From Quadrisphaera sp. INWT6 (GTDB lineage: Bacteria > Actinomycetota > Actinomycetes > Actinomycetales > Quadrisphaeraceae): a stretch of DNA of 64,000 nucleotides. Where the stretch lies: positions 452,706-516,705 of the forward strand of contig NZ_VUOH01000004.1 of assembly GCF_015390235.1 (NCBI RefSeq), written 5' to 3'. A program made the translations under genes and the position numbers. Positions within the stretch are counted from its first letter, which is position 1, and each line of letters starts with the position of its first letter. The notes under the pieces are model-generated. The model worked only from the letters and a program-made list of their open reading frames with translations. It had not been told where the DNA came from and ran no database searches. Below, piece by piece: positions 26,455-39,351 of this stretch.

Positions 26455-26464
26455 AGCCTAGGCT
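26455..26464. promoter_or_regulatory. Palindromic AGCCTAGGCT serving as -10 on both strands
   Basis: The 10-bp palindrome contains TAGGCT on each strand: 26459-26464 (plus), 6 nt before the DUF3054 GTG at 26471, and 26460-26455 (minus), 8 nt before the dop ATG at 26446. Both genes would be leaderless and transcribed back to back from one overlapping element, so initiation in the two directions should be mutually exclusive. Confidence 0.6.
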
Positions 26465-26470
26465 CGGCGG

Positions 26471-26887
26471 GTGCGCTCCCCCCTGCCGGCCCTCCTGCCG
26501 GTGCTGGCGGCCGACGTCGCCGCCGTCCTGGTGTTCGCGGCCGCCGGCCGGCGCTCCCACGACGAGGCGTCCGCGACCCTCGGCGGGGCGCTCGGCGGGC
26601 TCGCCCACACCGCGTGGCCGTTCCTGGTGGCGCTGGCGCTCGGGTGGGTGCTGGTGCTCGCCCGCGGGTGGCGCCCGGCCCGGGTGCGACCCGCCGGGCT
26701 GGTGGTCTGGGGCGCCACCGTGCTGGGCGGGCACGCCCTGCGCCTGGTGTCCGGGCAGGGCAGCGCCGTCAGCTTCCTCGTGGTGACCGCCGTGGTGCTC
26801 GCGGCCCTGCTGCTGAGCTGGAGGGCCGGCTGGCGCGCCCTGAGGAGCGCCGGCCGGTCACCCTACGGACCCCGCGGGCAGCACTGA
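26471..26887 (+). CDS. DUF3054 family membrane protein
   Basis: A 138-aa protein with four hydrophobic segments (about 5-22, 40-63, 78-92 and 98-117). It carries the family's [13 protein letters not shown] and [20 protein letters not shown]. Function unknown. It is divergent from dop and converges with arc (9 bp). Confidence 0.85.
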   Translation: MRSPLPALLPVLAADVAAVLVFAAAGRRSHDEASATLGGALGGLAHTAWPFLVALALGWVLVLARGWRPARVRPAGLVVWGATVLGGHALRLVSGQGSAVSFLVVTAVVLAALLLSWRAGWRALRSAGRSPYGPRGQH

Positions 26888-26896
26888 GGACCTCGG

Positions 26897-28678
26897 TCAG
26901 AGGTACTGGCCCGTGCCACCGGTGACGGTGTCGATGCTCCGGCCGGGCTCGGAGCCCTGCTTGCCCTGGACGATCGTGCGGATGTAGGTGATCCGCTCGC
27001 CCTTCTTGCCCGAGATCCGCGCCCAGTCGTCGGGGTTGGTGGTGTTGGGCAGGTCCTCGTTCTCCTTGAACTCGTCGACGCAGGCGGCCATGAGGTGCTC
27101 GATCCGGATGCCGCGCTGGCCCGTGGTGAGCAGGTCCTTGATGGCCGACTTCTTGGCCCTGTCGACGATGTTCTGGATCATCGCGCCGGAGTTGAAGTCC
27201 TTGAAGTACAGGACCTCCTTGTCGCCGTTGGCGTAGGTCACCTCGAGGAACTGGTTCTCCTCGGTCTCGGCGTACATCCGCAGCACGGTGCGCTCGATCA
27301 TCGCCGCTGCGGTGGCCGTCGGGGAGCCGCCGTGGGCGGCGAGGTCGTCGGCGTGCAGCGGCAGGTCGGGCGTCAGGTACTTGGCGAAGACGTCGTGCGC
27401 TGCCTGCGCGTCGGGGCGCTCGATCTTGATCTTCACGTCGAGGCGGCCCGGGCGCAGGATGGCCGGGTCGATCATGTCCTCGCGGTTGGAGGCGCCGATG
27501 ACGATGACGTTGTCGAGGCGCTCGACGCCGTCGATCTCCGCGAGCAGCTGCGGCACGATCGTGGTCTCGGTGTCGGAGGAGACGCCCGAGCCGCGGGTGC
27601 GGAACAGGGACTCCATCTCGTCGAAGAAGACGATGACGGGCGTGCCCTCGGAGGCCTTCTCCCGCGCGCGGGCGAAGATCAGCCGGATGTGCCGCTCGGT
27701 CTCGCCGACGTACTTGTTGAGCAGCTCGGGGCCCTTGATGTTCAGGAAGTAGCTGCGCACCTCCGCCTTGCCCTGCCGCTCGGCGGCCTGCCTGCTGAGC
27801 GAGCGCGCCACCGCCTTGGCGATCAGCGTCTTGCCGCAGCCGGGCGGGCCGTACAGCAGGATCCCCTTGGGCGCCTTGAGGCCGTGCTCGCGGTAGAGCT
27901 CGGGGTGGGCGAAGGGCAGCTCGACGGCGTCGCGGATCGCCTCGATCTGGCCGGTGAGACCGCCGATGTCGGTGTACTCGATGTCGGGCACCTCCTCCAG
28001 CAGGAGGCTCTCGACCTCCGCCTTCGGCACCTTCTCGAAGACCACCGAGCTGCGCGGGTCGAGGTTGAGGGCGTCGCCGACCCGCAGCTTCGCGGCCTGC
28101 AGCGGCGCGGCCAGGCGCACCACGCGCTCCTCGTCGGCCTGCGCCGTCACCAGCGCGCGGCCGCCGTCGAGGACCTCCTTGAGCGTGACCACCTCGCCGA
28201 TGCGGTCGTACCCGCCGGCGCGCACCACGTTGAGGGCCTCGTTGAGGAGCACCTCCTGCCCGTGGCCGAGCTCGGAGACCTCCACCGCCGGGCTCACGGC
28301 CACGCGCACCTTGCGCCCGGCCTGCACGACGTCGGCGGTGCCGTCGTCGAAGGCCTCCAGGAAGGTGGCGTACCCCGACGGCGGCTGGGCCAGCCTGTCG
28401 ACCTCGGACTTCAGGTCGACCAGCCGGGCGCGCGCCTCGGTGAGGGTGCGCACCAGCCGGTCGTTCTGCGCCGTGGACGCCGAGAGCTGCCGCTCGAGCT
28501 CGGCGGCCCGCTCCTCCAGGGCGCGGGTGCGGGCCGGGGTCTCGGCGAGCCGGCGCCTCAGCGCCCCCACCTCCTCGCGCAGCCCCTCGGCCGCCCGGCG
28601 CTGGGCCGGGGGCTCGGGCGCGCCCGCGAGCGCGTCGTCTCCGTGGTGCTCGCTGCGGTCAACCGGTCGGTCAGACAT
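26897..28678 (-). CDS. arc: Proteasome-associated AAA+ ATPase Arc/Mpa
   Basis: A 593-aa protein. An N-terminal coiled coil (about 27-95) binds Pup. An OB interdomain follows, then an AAA domain with Walker A GPPGCGKT (277-284), Walker [13 protein letters not shown] and sensor region [20 protein letters not shown]. The C-terminus ends GQYL, the motif that docks on the proteasome alpha ring. The ATG at 28678 has GGAGG 5 nt upstream. It unfolds pupylated proteins and threads them into PrcAB. Confidence 0.97.
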   Translation of the reverse strand: MSDRPVDRSEHHGDDALAGAPEPPAQRRAAEGLREEVGALRRRLAETPARTRALEERAAELERQLSASTAQNDRLVRTLTEARARLVDLKSEVDRLAQPPSGYATFLEAFDDGTADVVQAGRKVRVAVSPAVEVSELGHGQEVLLNEALNVVRAGGYDRIGEVVTLKEVLDGGRALVTAQADEERVVRLAAPLQAAKLRVGDALNLDPRSSVVFEKVPKAEVESLLLEEVPDIEYTDIGGLTGQIEAIRDAVELPFAHPELYREHGLKAPKGILLYGPPGCGKTLIAKAVARSLSRQAAERQGKAEVRSYFLNIKGPELLNKYVGETERHIRLIFARAREKASEGTPVIVFFDEMESLFRTRGSGVSSDTETTIVPQLLAEIDGVERLDNVIVIGASNREDMIDPAILRPGRLDVKIKIERPDAQAAHDVFAKYLTPDLPLHADDLAAHGGSPTATAAAMIERTVLRMYAETEENQFLEVTYANGDKEVLYFKDFNSGAMIQNIVDRAKKSAIKDLLTTGQRGIRIEHLMAACVDEFKENEDLPNTTNPDDWARISGKKGERITYIRTIVQGKQGSEPGRSIDTVTGGTGQYL

Positions 28679-28744
28679 GCACACCTCCGCTCGGCCCGCC
28701 GGAGCGGACCGGAGTCGAGTCCGTGCCCCACGGTAACTCGGCCC

Positions 28745-31986
<3,242 letters not shown>

Positions 31987-32048
31987 AACGGGTCGCTGGG
32001 GCACCCGAGGTCCCTCTCCCGAGGGACTGGCGTGCCGATGACCCCTGG

Positions 32049-33974
32049 GTGAGCACCACCCCCGCCTCCCCGCCGTGGCGCCTGCGCCTCCACGGCGGTG
32101 CGGTCGCGGCACCCGGGGAACGCGCTCAGCGCCCGGGCCCCCTGCTGCGTCAGCTGACGAGCGGTCGCACGGCCATGCAGTGGCGGCGGGCCCCCGTGGT
32201 GTCGTACATGCCCAGCGTTCCGCTGCTGCTGGCCGTCCTCATGGGCACCGGCGGTGCCATCGTGCTCGTCTCGACCTTCCTGCCGTCCGCCAGCAGCGAC
32301 CGCGTCGTGGCGCTCGTCCGCGCGCTCGACGTCGTCGCCATCACCAGCGCGTTCACCTTCACGCGACTGATGCAGGGGCGCCGGCGCTGGGCCCAGCACG
32401 CGGTCATGCTGACCGCGACGCTGCTGGTGTCGCTCGCCGTGCTGGTGTCCGGCGGCGGGGGCACCGCCCTGGTGTACGCGGTCGTCTACTACCCCGTCGT
32501 CGTCTACGGCTTCTTCGCCCTCTCGCGCCTGGGGGCGGTGCTCCACCTCCTGCTCATCACCGCGGTGGGCGCGCCCCTGCTGGCGCAGCAGGAGGGGGTG
32601 GGCGTCGCCGAGCAGGTCGTCCTGTGGGGCGTCGCGGCGATGCTCGGCCTCGCCGTCGCGTGGCTGGTGGCCATGCACGACGGCTCCGAGACCGACCAGC
32701 TGACCTCCCTGCCCGACCGCAGCGGCATCGAGCGCAGCCTCGAGCGCGCTCTGCGTCGCCCTCTGGGCTCCTCCGCCGACCAGCACCACGTGGCGTTCGC
32801 CCTGCTGAACATCGACTCCTTCACCGCCTACAACGCCGCCCACGGCGAGGGCGCCGGAGACGAGCTCCTGGCGCAGCTGGCGACGACCTGGGCCGCGGCG
32901 CTGCCCGAGGACGTCCTGCTGGGCCGCTGGGCGGGTGACGCCTTCGCCGTCGTCGCTCCAGGGCGCACCGCTCACCAGGCCACCCTGCTCGTCGAGGAGC
33001 TGCGCCGCTCGACCCCAGCCGGGGTGACCGCGTCCGCGGGCGTCGCGGGGTGGGGACGCGAGGAGACCCAGTCCATGCTGGTCGCCCGCACCGAGGGCGC
33101 CCTCTACCTGGCCAAGCAGGGCGGCCGCGACCGCGTGCACGAGCACAGCGGTCCTGGCACCGACGGCCGCGAGGTCCGCCGCGGCCTGGCCCGCGTCGAG
33201 TTCGAGGTGCACTTCCAGCCCGTGGTCGACCTCGCCACCGGCGAGGTGCACGGCGCGGAAGCCCTGGTCCGCTGGGCGCACCCGACCCGCGGCCTGGTCG
33301 GCCCCGACCAGTTCCTCCCCGACGCCGAGCGCAGCGGCGCGATCGTCGACCTCGGCGGCTGGGTGCTGCGCGAGGCCTGCCACCGGGCGGCTCGCTGGGC
33401 CCCCACGCCGAGCGGGCACCTGCCCCACGTGGCGGTGAACGCCTCCGGACGCGAGCTGGCCGACCCCCTGTACGCCGCCGCCGTCGAGGAGGCGCTCATC
33501 AGCAGCCGCCTGGCCCCGTCGCGGCTCGTCGTGGAGCTGGTGGAGAGCGACTACGACATCGCCTCGGTCGACCTGGTCGCCAACCTCCACCGCCTCCGGG
33601 CGATGGGGGTGCGCACCGCCATCGACGACTTCGGGACGGGCTCCTCCAGCCTGGAGCGCGTGCGGCGGCTCGGCGCCGACCTGCTCAAGATCGACAAGAC
33701 CTTCATCACCGACATCACCTCCCGGGAGGCGGAGGCCCCGCTGGTCGCCGCCGCGCTCGCCATGGCCGACGCCATGGGCATGGCGGTGGTCGCCGAGGGC
33801 GTCGAGGAGCCCCACCAGCGCGACTGGCTGGCGGCGCGGGGGTGCGCCTTCGGGCAGGGCTGGCTCTTCGGGCGCCCCGTCCCGGCCTCGCCCACCGGAG
33901 AGGCGGCGTCCACCGGAGAGGCAGCGCCCGCCCCGCAGCCGCCACGGATGCGGTCTCGCAGTCACTCTGAGTGA
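32049..33974 (+). CDS. Membrane GGDEF-EAL protein; GGDEF degenerate, EAL intact
   Basis: About 641 aa from the GTG at 32049. An N-terminal membrane region of six or so helices spans roughly residues 55-215. A GGDEF domain follows, whose signature reads RWAGDAF instead of GGDEF, with no RxxD inhibitory site. The EAL domain has EALVRW, NASGRELADP, DDFGTGSSSLERV and KIDKTFI, all expected for an active cyclic-di-GMP phosphodiesterase. It therefore probably degrades c-di-GMP, with the GGDEF domain binding GTP or only structural. The start could be the later ATG at 32176. Confidence 0.9.
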   Translation: MSTTPASPPWRLRLHGGAVAAPGERAQRPGPLLRQLTSGRTAMQWRRAPVVSYMPSVPLLLAVLMGTGGAIVLVSTFLPSASSDRVVALVRALDVVAITSAFTFTRLMQGRRRWAQHAVMLTATLLVSLAVLVSGGGGTALVYAVVYYPVVVYGFFALSRLGAVLHLLLITAVGAPLLAQQEGVGVAEQVVLWGVAAMLGLAVAWLVAMHDGSETDQLTSLPDRSGIERSLERALRRPLGSSADQHHVAFALLNIDSFTAYNAAHGEGAGDELLAQLATTWAAALPEDVLLGRWAGDAFAVVAPGRTAHQATLLVEELRRSTPAGVTASAGVAGWGREETQSMLVARTEGALYLAKQGGRDRVHEHSGPGTDGREVRRGLARVEFEVHFQPVVDLATGEVHGAEALVRWAHPTRGLVGPDQFLPDAERSGAIVDLGGWVLREACHRAARWAPTPSGHLPHVAVNASGRELADPLYAAAVEEALISSRLAPSRLVVELVESDYDIASVDLVANLHRLRAMGVRTAIDDFGTGSSSLERVRRLGADLLKIDKTFITDITSREAEAPLVAAALAMADAMGMAVVAEGVEEPHQRDWLAARGCAFGQGWLFGRPVPASPTGEAASTGEAAPAPQPPRMRSRSHSE

Positions 33975-34027
33975 CATGCGCACCGAGGGGTGACACCGCG
34001 TGACCGATCGGCGTCAGGGACGTCCCT
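33961..34027. promoter_or_regulatory. Two palindromes upstream of the methyltransferase gene
   Basis: GTCACTC-T-GAGTGAC at 33961-33975 is a perfect odd palindrome that overlaps the end of the GGDEF-EAL gene. AGGGACGTCCCT at 34016-34027 is a perfect 12-bp palindrome. They are in or beside the 157-bp gap before the methyltransferase. Either could be an operator; no factor is proposed. Confidence 0.4.
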
Positions 34028-34131
34028 CCACCGGGCGACACGCCGGCACCTGAGGTCCCACGCACCGGGCTCGATGGCCGCGAGCATGGCGAGTCGACAC
34101 CCGCCACGCGAACCTCGACGAGCGGAGCACC

Positions 34132-35244
34132 ATGACCGACCTGCACCCCGGACGGACCTCCCCCACCGCGCAGGAGCTCCCCGTCCAGCGGACGGCCCCT
34201 CCGGCGCTCCAGGACCTCGGGCTCGCCGGCGCGGCCCCCGCCACGGGGGTCGTCGACCTGGCCCTCGAGCGCCGCGACGAGGCCACCGGCGCGCTCCTGC
34301 GGCGCGTCGTGGTCACCGACCTCGCCGACGAGTCCCCCACGCGCCGGCTCCGCCAGGCGCAGATCGCCGCGCGCGACCAGCTGCTGCGCGCCAACCCCGA
34401 GTGGCCCGGCCCGCTGGTCGAGGGCGGCGGCGTCATCCCCGTCAACGAGGTCGCGGCCTGGCTCTACGACGACAGCCCGGCCCTGCAGGAGTGGCGCGGC
34501 CGGCTCGTCCCCAGCGCGCGGGCGCTCTTCCCCCTCCAGCGGCCGCACGCCTCGCACCTGCCCACCGGGGTGCCCATCGACGACAAGGCCCGCGGGTTCT
34601 TCACCGACAGCCTCGACGCGGTCGGCATCCGCACCCGGGCCGCGGTGCTGCGCGACGTCATCGCCCGCACCAGCGCGCGCTGGACCGCCCAGGGCCGCAC
34701 CGAGCGGTCGACCTGGGTCAGCCTCGCCTGCGGCGGCGCCCTGCCGGTGCTCGACGCCCTATCGGCCCTCCAGCCCCACGAGCTGGCCCTCGTGCTGGTC
34801 GACATCGACCCCGTGGCCCTCGACTTCGCCCACCGCCTCGCCCTCGAGGAGGGCCTGCCCGAGCGCGACGTCGTGGTGCTCGAGCGCGACCTGGTCCGGA
34901 CCGTGGTGGTCCGCGACGACCTGGTCGACGAGCTCGGTCCGGGCTCGGCGGCCGTCGTCGACGCGCTCGGCATCTTCGAGTACTTCTCCGACGCCGCCTG
35001 CGTGCGCCTGCTGCGCAACGCGCGGCGCCTCGTGGCCGACGGCGGCGTGCTCGTCGTCGCGAACATGCTGTCGGACCGCCCCGAGCTGCACTGGAACAAG
35101 CGCGGCATCGGGTGGCCGCTGCTGCGCGAGCGCAGCACCGAGCAGCTGCTCGAGCTCGTCGCCGAGGCGGGCATCGACACAGCCCGGACGACCGTGACGA
35201 TCCCCCAGGACGGCGTCTACGCCGTCGTCAGCGTCGACTGCTGA
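34132..35244 (+). CDS. Class I SAM-dependent methyltransferase-like protein
   Basis: A 370-aa protein starting at ATG 34132 behind a GGAG. After an N-terminal region of about 180 residues comes a Rossmann-like core: VSLACGGALPVLDAL (motif I), LALVLVDIDPVALDFAHRLA (acidic residue of motif II), AAVVDALGIFEYF, then LLRNARRLVADGGVLVVANM. The substrate is unknown. A short Thr/Pro-rich N-terminus is poorly conserved in appearance. It stands alone between the GGDEF-EAL gene and the convergent ABC operon. Confidence 0.8.
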   Translation: MTDLHPGRTSPTAQELPVQRTAPPALQDLGLAGAAPATGVVDLALERRDEATGALLRRVVVTDLADESPTRRLRQAQIAARDQLLRANPEWPGPLVEGGGVIPVNEVAAWLYDDSPALQEWRGRLVPSARALFPLQRPHASHLPTGVPIDDKARGFFTDSLDAVGIRTRAAVLRDVIARTSARWTAQGRTERSTWVSLACGGALPVLDALSALQPHELALVLVDIDPVALDFAHRLALEEGLPERDVVVLERDLVRTVVVRDDLVDELGPGSAAVVDALGIFEYFSDAACVRLLRNARRLVADGGVLVVANMLSDRPELHWNKRGIGWPLLRERSTEQLLELVAEAGIDTARTTVTIPQDGVYAVVSVDC

Positions 35245-35265
35245 CGACGGCTGACGACCGGCTGC

Positions 35266-36365
35266 TCAGGCGGGCTGGGCCGCCGCCGGGTCGTGGGCCG
35301 AGGCGTTCGGCCGCAGCTGACCGTCGCGGACCGCCTCGGCCCAGTGGCACGCCACCCGGTGGGGGCCGCGGCCCGGCGTCCCCACCCCCGGCATCCCCAG
35401 GTCGCGCAGCACCGGCCGCTCGTCGGCGCAGCGCGTCGGCTGCACGAACGGGCAGCGGGTGTGGAAGCGGCAGCCCGACGGGGGGTCGGCGGGGCTGGGC
35501 AGGTCGCCCGTGAGCAGGATCCGCTCCCGGGTGTCCTCGACCACCGGGTCGGGCACCGGTACCGCTGACATGAGCGACAGCGTGTACGGGTGCAGCGGCT
35601 GGGCGTAGAGGTCGTCGGAGGCGGCCTCCTCCACCACCCCGCCGAGGTACATGACCCCGACCCGGTCGCTGGTGTGCCGCACCACGGCGAGGTCGTGGGC
35701 GATGAGCAGGTACGTCAGCCCGAGCTGGGTCTGCAGGTCCTCCAGCAGGTTCAGCACCTGGGCCTGCACCGAGACGTCCAGGGCGCTCACCGGCTCGTCG
35801 GCGACGACGAGCGAGGGCTCCACCGCCAGCGCCCGCGCGATGCCGATGCGCTGGCGCTGCCCGCCGGAGAACTCGTGGGGGTAGCGCGTGGCGGCCGAGG
35901 CCGGCAGCCCCACCAGGCCCAGGAGCTCGCGCACCCGGCGCCCGCGCTCGCCCCGGCCCGTGGCCAGGCCGTGCGCCCGCAGCGGCTCGGCGACGGCGGC
36001 CTCCACGTCCATCCGCGGGTCCAGGCTCGCCATCGGGTCCTGGAAGACCATCTGCATCTGCCGCCGGGCGCGCCGCAGCGGCTCGGGCCGCAGCGACCGC
36101 AGGTCGACCCCGTCGAGGACGATGCTGCCCGCGGTCGGCTCCGTCAGCCGCAGCAGCGCCCGCCCCAGGGTCGACTTGCCGCAGCCCGACTCCCCCACCA
36201 GGCCGTAGGTCTCCCCGCGGCGCACGTCGAGGTCGACGCCGTCGACGGCGCGCACCGGCGCCGGACGGCGCAGCACCGAGCCGCGGCCCGGGTAGTGGAC
36301 GGCGACGCCGCGCGCCGAGAGCAGCACGTCGTCCTGCGCAGCCGGCTCTCCGGCGGTCTGGGCGG

Positions 36366-36369
<4 letters not shown>
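35266..36369 (-). CDS. Peptide/nickel-type ABC transporter ATPase (DppF/OppF-like)
   Basis: A 367-aa ATPase with Walker [13 protein letters not shown], signature [17 protein letters not shown], Walker [14 protein letters not shown], and the oligopeptide-transporter C-terminal Cys region ([16 protein letters not shown]), a likely Fe-S or metal site. The ATG at 36369 overlaps the stop of the other ATPase (ATGA). It is the last gene of a five-gene importer operon. Confidence 0.93.
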
Positions 36370-37411
<1,042 letters not shown>

Positions 37412-37412
<1 letters not shown>

Positions 37413-38338
37413 TACTTCCTCCCCTTGGGGTCGAGCGCCTCGCGCAGGGCCTCGCCGAAGAGCGTGAAGCCGAGCGCCGTGACGGCGATGCAGAAGCCCG
37501 GCCACAGGGCCAGGTGCGGGTCGGTCGACAGGCGCGACTGGGCGTTGACGAGCATGCGCCCCCACTCCGCCGTCGACGGGTTGGAGTCGCCCAGACCCAG
37601 GTAGCTCAGCGCCGCGACCTCGATGATCGCCGTCGCCAGCGTCAGGGTCGCCTGCACGATCACCGGGCCCAGGGAGTTGGGCAGCAGGTGGCTCATCACC
37701 ACCGTGCGGCGCCGCACCCCGAGGGAGTGGACGGCGAGCACGTAGTCCGAGCCCCGCTGCGCGAGCATCGAGCCGCGCAGCAGCCGGGCGAAGATCGGCA
37801 CCTGCGCCACCGCGATGGCGATCATCACCGACACCGGGCGCTGCCCGAGCACGGCGGCCACGCTGACGGCGAGCAGCAGGCTGGGGATCGACAGCAGGAT
37901 GTCGACGACGCGCATCACGACCACGTCGACCCAGCCGCCCAGGCCGCCGGCGAGCACGCCGAGCACGGCGCCCCCGGCCAGGCCGAGCGCCGTCGAGACC
38001 ACCCCGATGAGCAGCGACTGCCGCGCCCCGTAGACGAGCTGGGTGAGCAGGTCGGTGCCGGGGCTGTCCAGGCCGAGGGGGTGCCCCGGCGAGGGGCCTG
38101 GCACCGAGCTGGGGGTGACGCCGCTGTTCGGCAGCGGCACCCCGGGCTGCCCGGGTGCGATGAGCGGCGCGAACACCGCCACCAGCAGGAACAGGGCGAC
38201 GATCGCCGCCCCGGCGATGGCCGCGGGGTTGCGCCGCAGCCGGCGCCACGCGCTGTGCCAGAGGCCGCCGGAGCCGACGGCGTCGGGGTCGGGGGTCGTG
38301 GGCGCGGCGGGTCCGAGCGCGTCGGAGACCTGGGTCAC
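37412..38338 (-). CDS. Peptide/nickel-type ABC permease (DppC/OppC-like)
   Basis: A 308-aa integral membrane protein with an N-terminal helix (about 38-60) and the BPD_transp_1 core. The EAA-type loop is visible as [20 protein letters not shown]. The start GTG 38338 overlaps the DppB-like stop (GTGA). It forms the heterodimeric channel with the DppB-like subunit. Confidence 0.93.
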
Positions 38339-39339
38339 GAGAGCCTCACACGGGGGTCGATGACGCCGTAGAGGAGGTCGACCACCAGGTTCACCAACGC
38401 GTACGTCAGCGCGATGAACAGGATGAACCCCTGCAGGACGGCGTAGTCGAGCTGGCTGATGGCCTGGAACAGGTAGCTGCCGATGCCGTTGATGGCGAAC
38501 ACCGACTCGGTGAGCACCGCCCCCGAGAACAGCAGGCCGGTCTGCAGGCCGATGGTGGTGACCACGGGCAGCAGCGCGTTGCGCAGCACGTGGCGGCGGC
38601 TGACGAGCCCGCGGGGCAGGCCCTTGGCGCGGGCGGTGCGGACGTGGTCCTCACCCAGCACCTCCAGGACGGAGGCGCGGGTGATCCTCACGATGATCGC
38701 GAGCGGGATGGTGCCCAGCGCGATGCCCGGGAGCACCAGGTGCACCAGGGCGTCGAGCGAGGCGTCCCACTCGCGGGTCAGCAGCCCGTCGAGCACGAAG
38801 AAGCCCGTGACGTGGGTGGCGTCGATGCGCGGGTCCTGCCGGCCCGACGTCGGCAGCAGCGGCAGCCACTGCGAGAAGACGATCTTCAGCAGGTAGGCGA
38901 GGAAGAACACCGGGATGGTGACGCCCAGCAGCGAGCCGCCGACGAGCAGCGAGTCGAGCGCGCCGCCCGCGCGCCGCGCCGCGGCGTACCCCAGGGGCAC
39001 GCCGAGCGCGACGGCGAAGACGAGGGCGGCCAGCGCCAGCTCGATGGTCGCGGGGAACCTGTCGAGGAAGCTCTGCAGCACCGGCTGGCCGGTGGCGCTG
39101 GAGGAGCCGAGGTCACCGCGGAGCAGCTTGCCCACGTAGGTGACGAACTGCACGGGCAGCGGCTGGTCGAAGCCGTACGCCGCGTTGACCTGGGCGATGG
39201 ACGCCGGCGTCGCGCGCTGGCCGAGCAGCGCGCGGGCCGGGTCGCCGGGCAGGGCCCGCAGCCATGCGAAGAGCAGGACCACGAGCCCCGCCAGCACCGG
39301 CACCAGCAGCAGCAGGCGCCGGACGACGAAGGAGAGCAC
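38335..39339 (-). CDS. Peptide/nickel-type ABC permease (DppB/OppB-like)
   Basis: A 334-aa membrane protein starting LSFVVRRLLLLVPVLAGLVV, with the EAA-type loop RTARAKGLPRGLVSRRHVLR and a hydrophobic C-terminus ending DPRVRLS, standard for this subunit. It starts 12 nt after the binding-protein stop, so the operon order is binding protein, DppB, DppC, DppD, DppF. Confidence 0.93.
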   Translation of the reverse strand: MLSFVVRRLLLLVPVLAGLVVLLFAWLRALPGDPARALLGQRATPASIAQVNAAYGFDQPLPVQFVTYVGKLLRGDLGSSSATGQPVLQSFLDRFPATIELALAALVFAVALGVPLGYAAARRAGGALDSLLVGGSLLGVTIPVFFLAYLLKIVFSQWLPLLPTSGRQDPRIDATHVTGFFVLDGLLTREWDASLDALVHLVLPGIALGTIPLAIIVRITRASVLEVLGEDHVRTARAKGLPRGLVSRRHVLRNALLPVVTTIGLQTGLLFSGAVLTESVFAINGIGSYLFQAISQLDYAVLQGFILFIALTYALVNLVVDLLYGVIDPRVRLS

Positions 39340-39351
39340 TCAGCCGGGCAG

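Noticed and set aside
26471..26887. DUF3054 gene as part of the proteasome machinery
   Set aside because: Neighbourhood only; it is a small membrane protein of unknown function with no link to Pup in its sequence.
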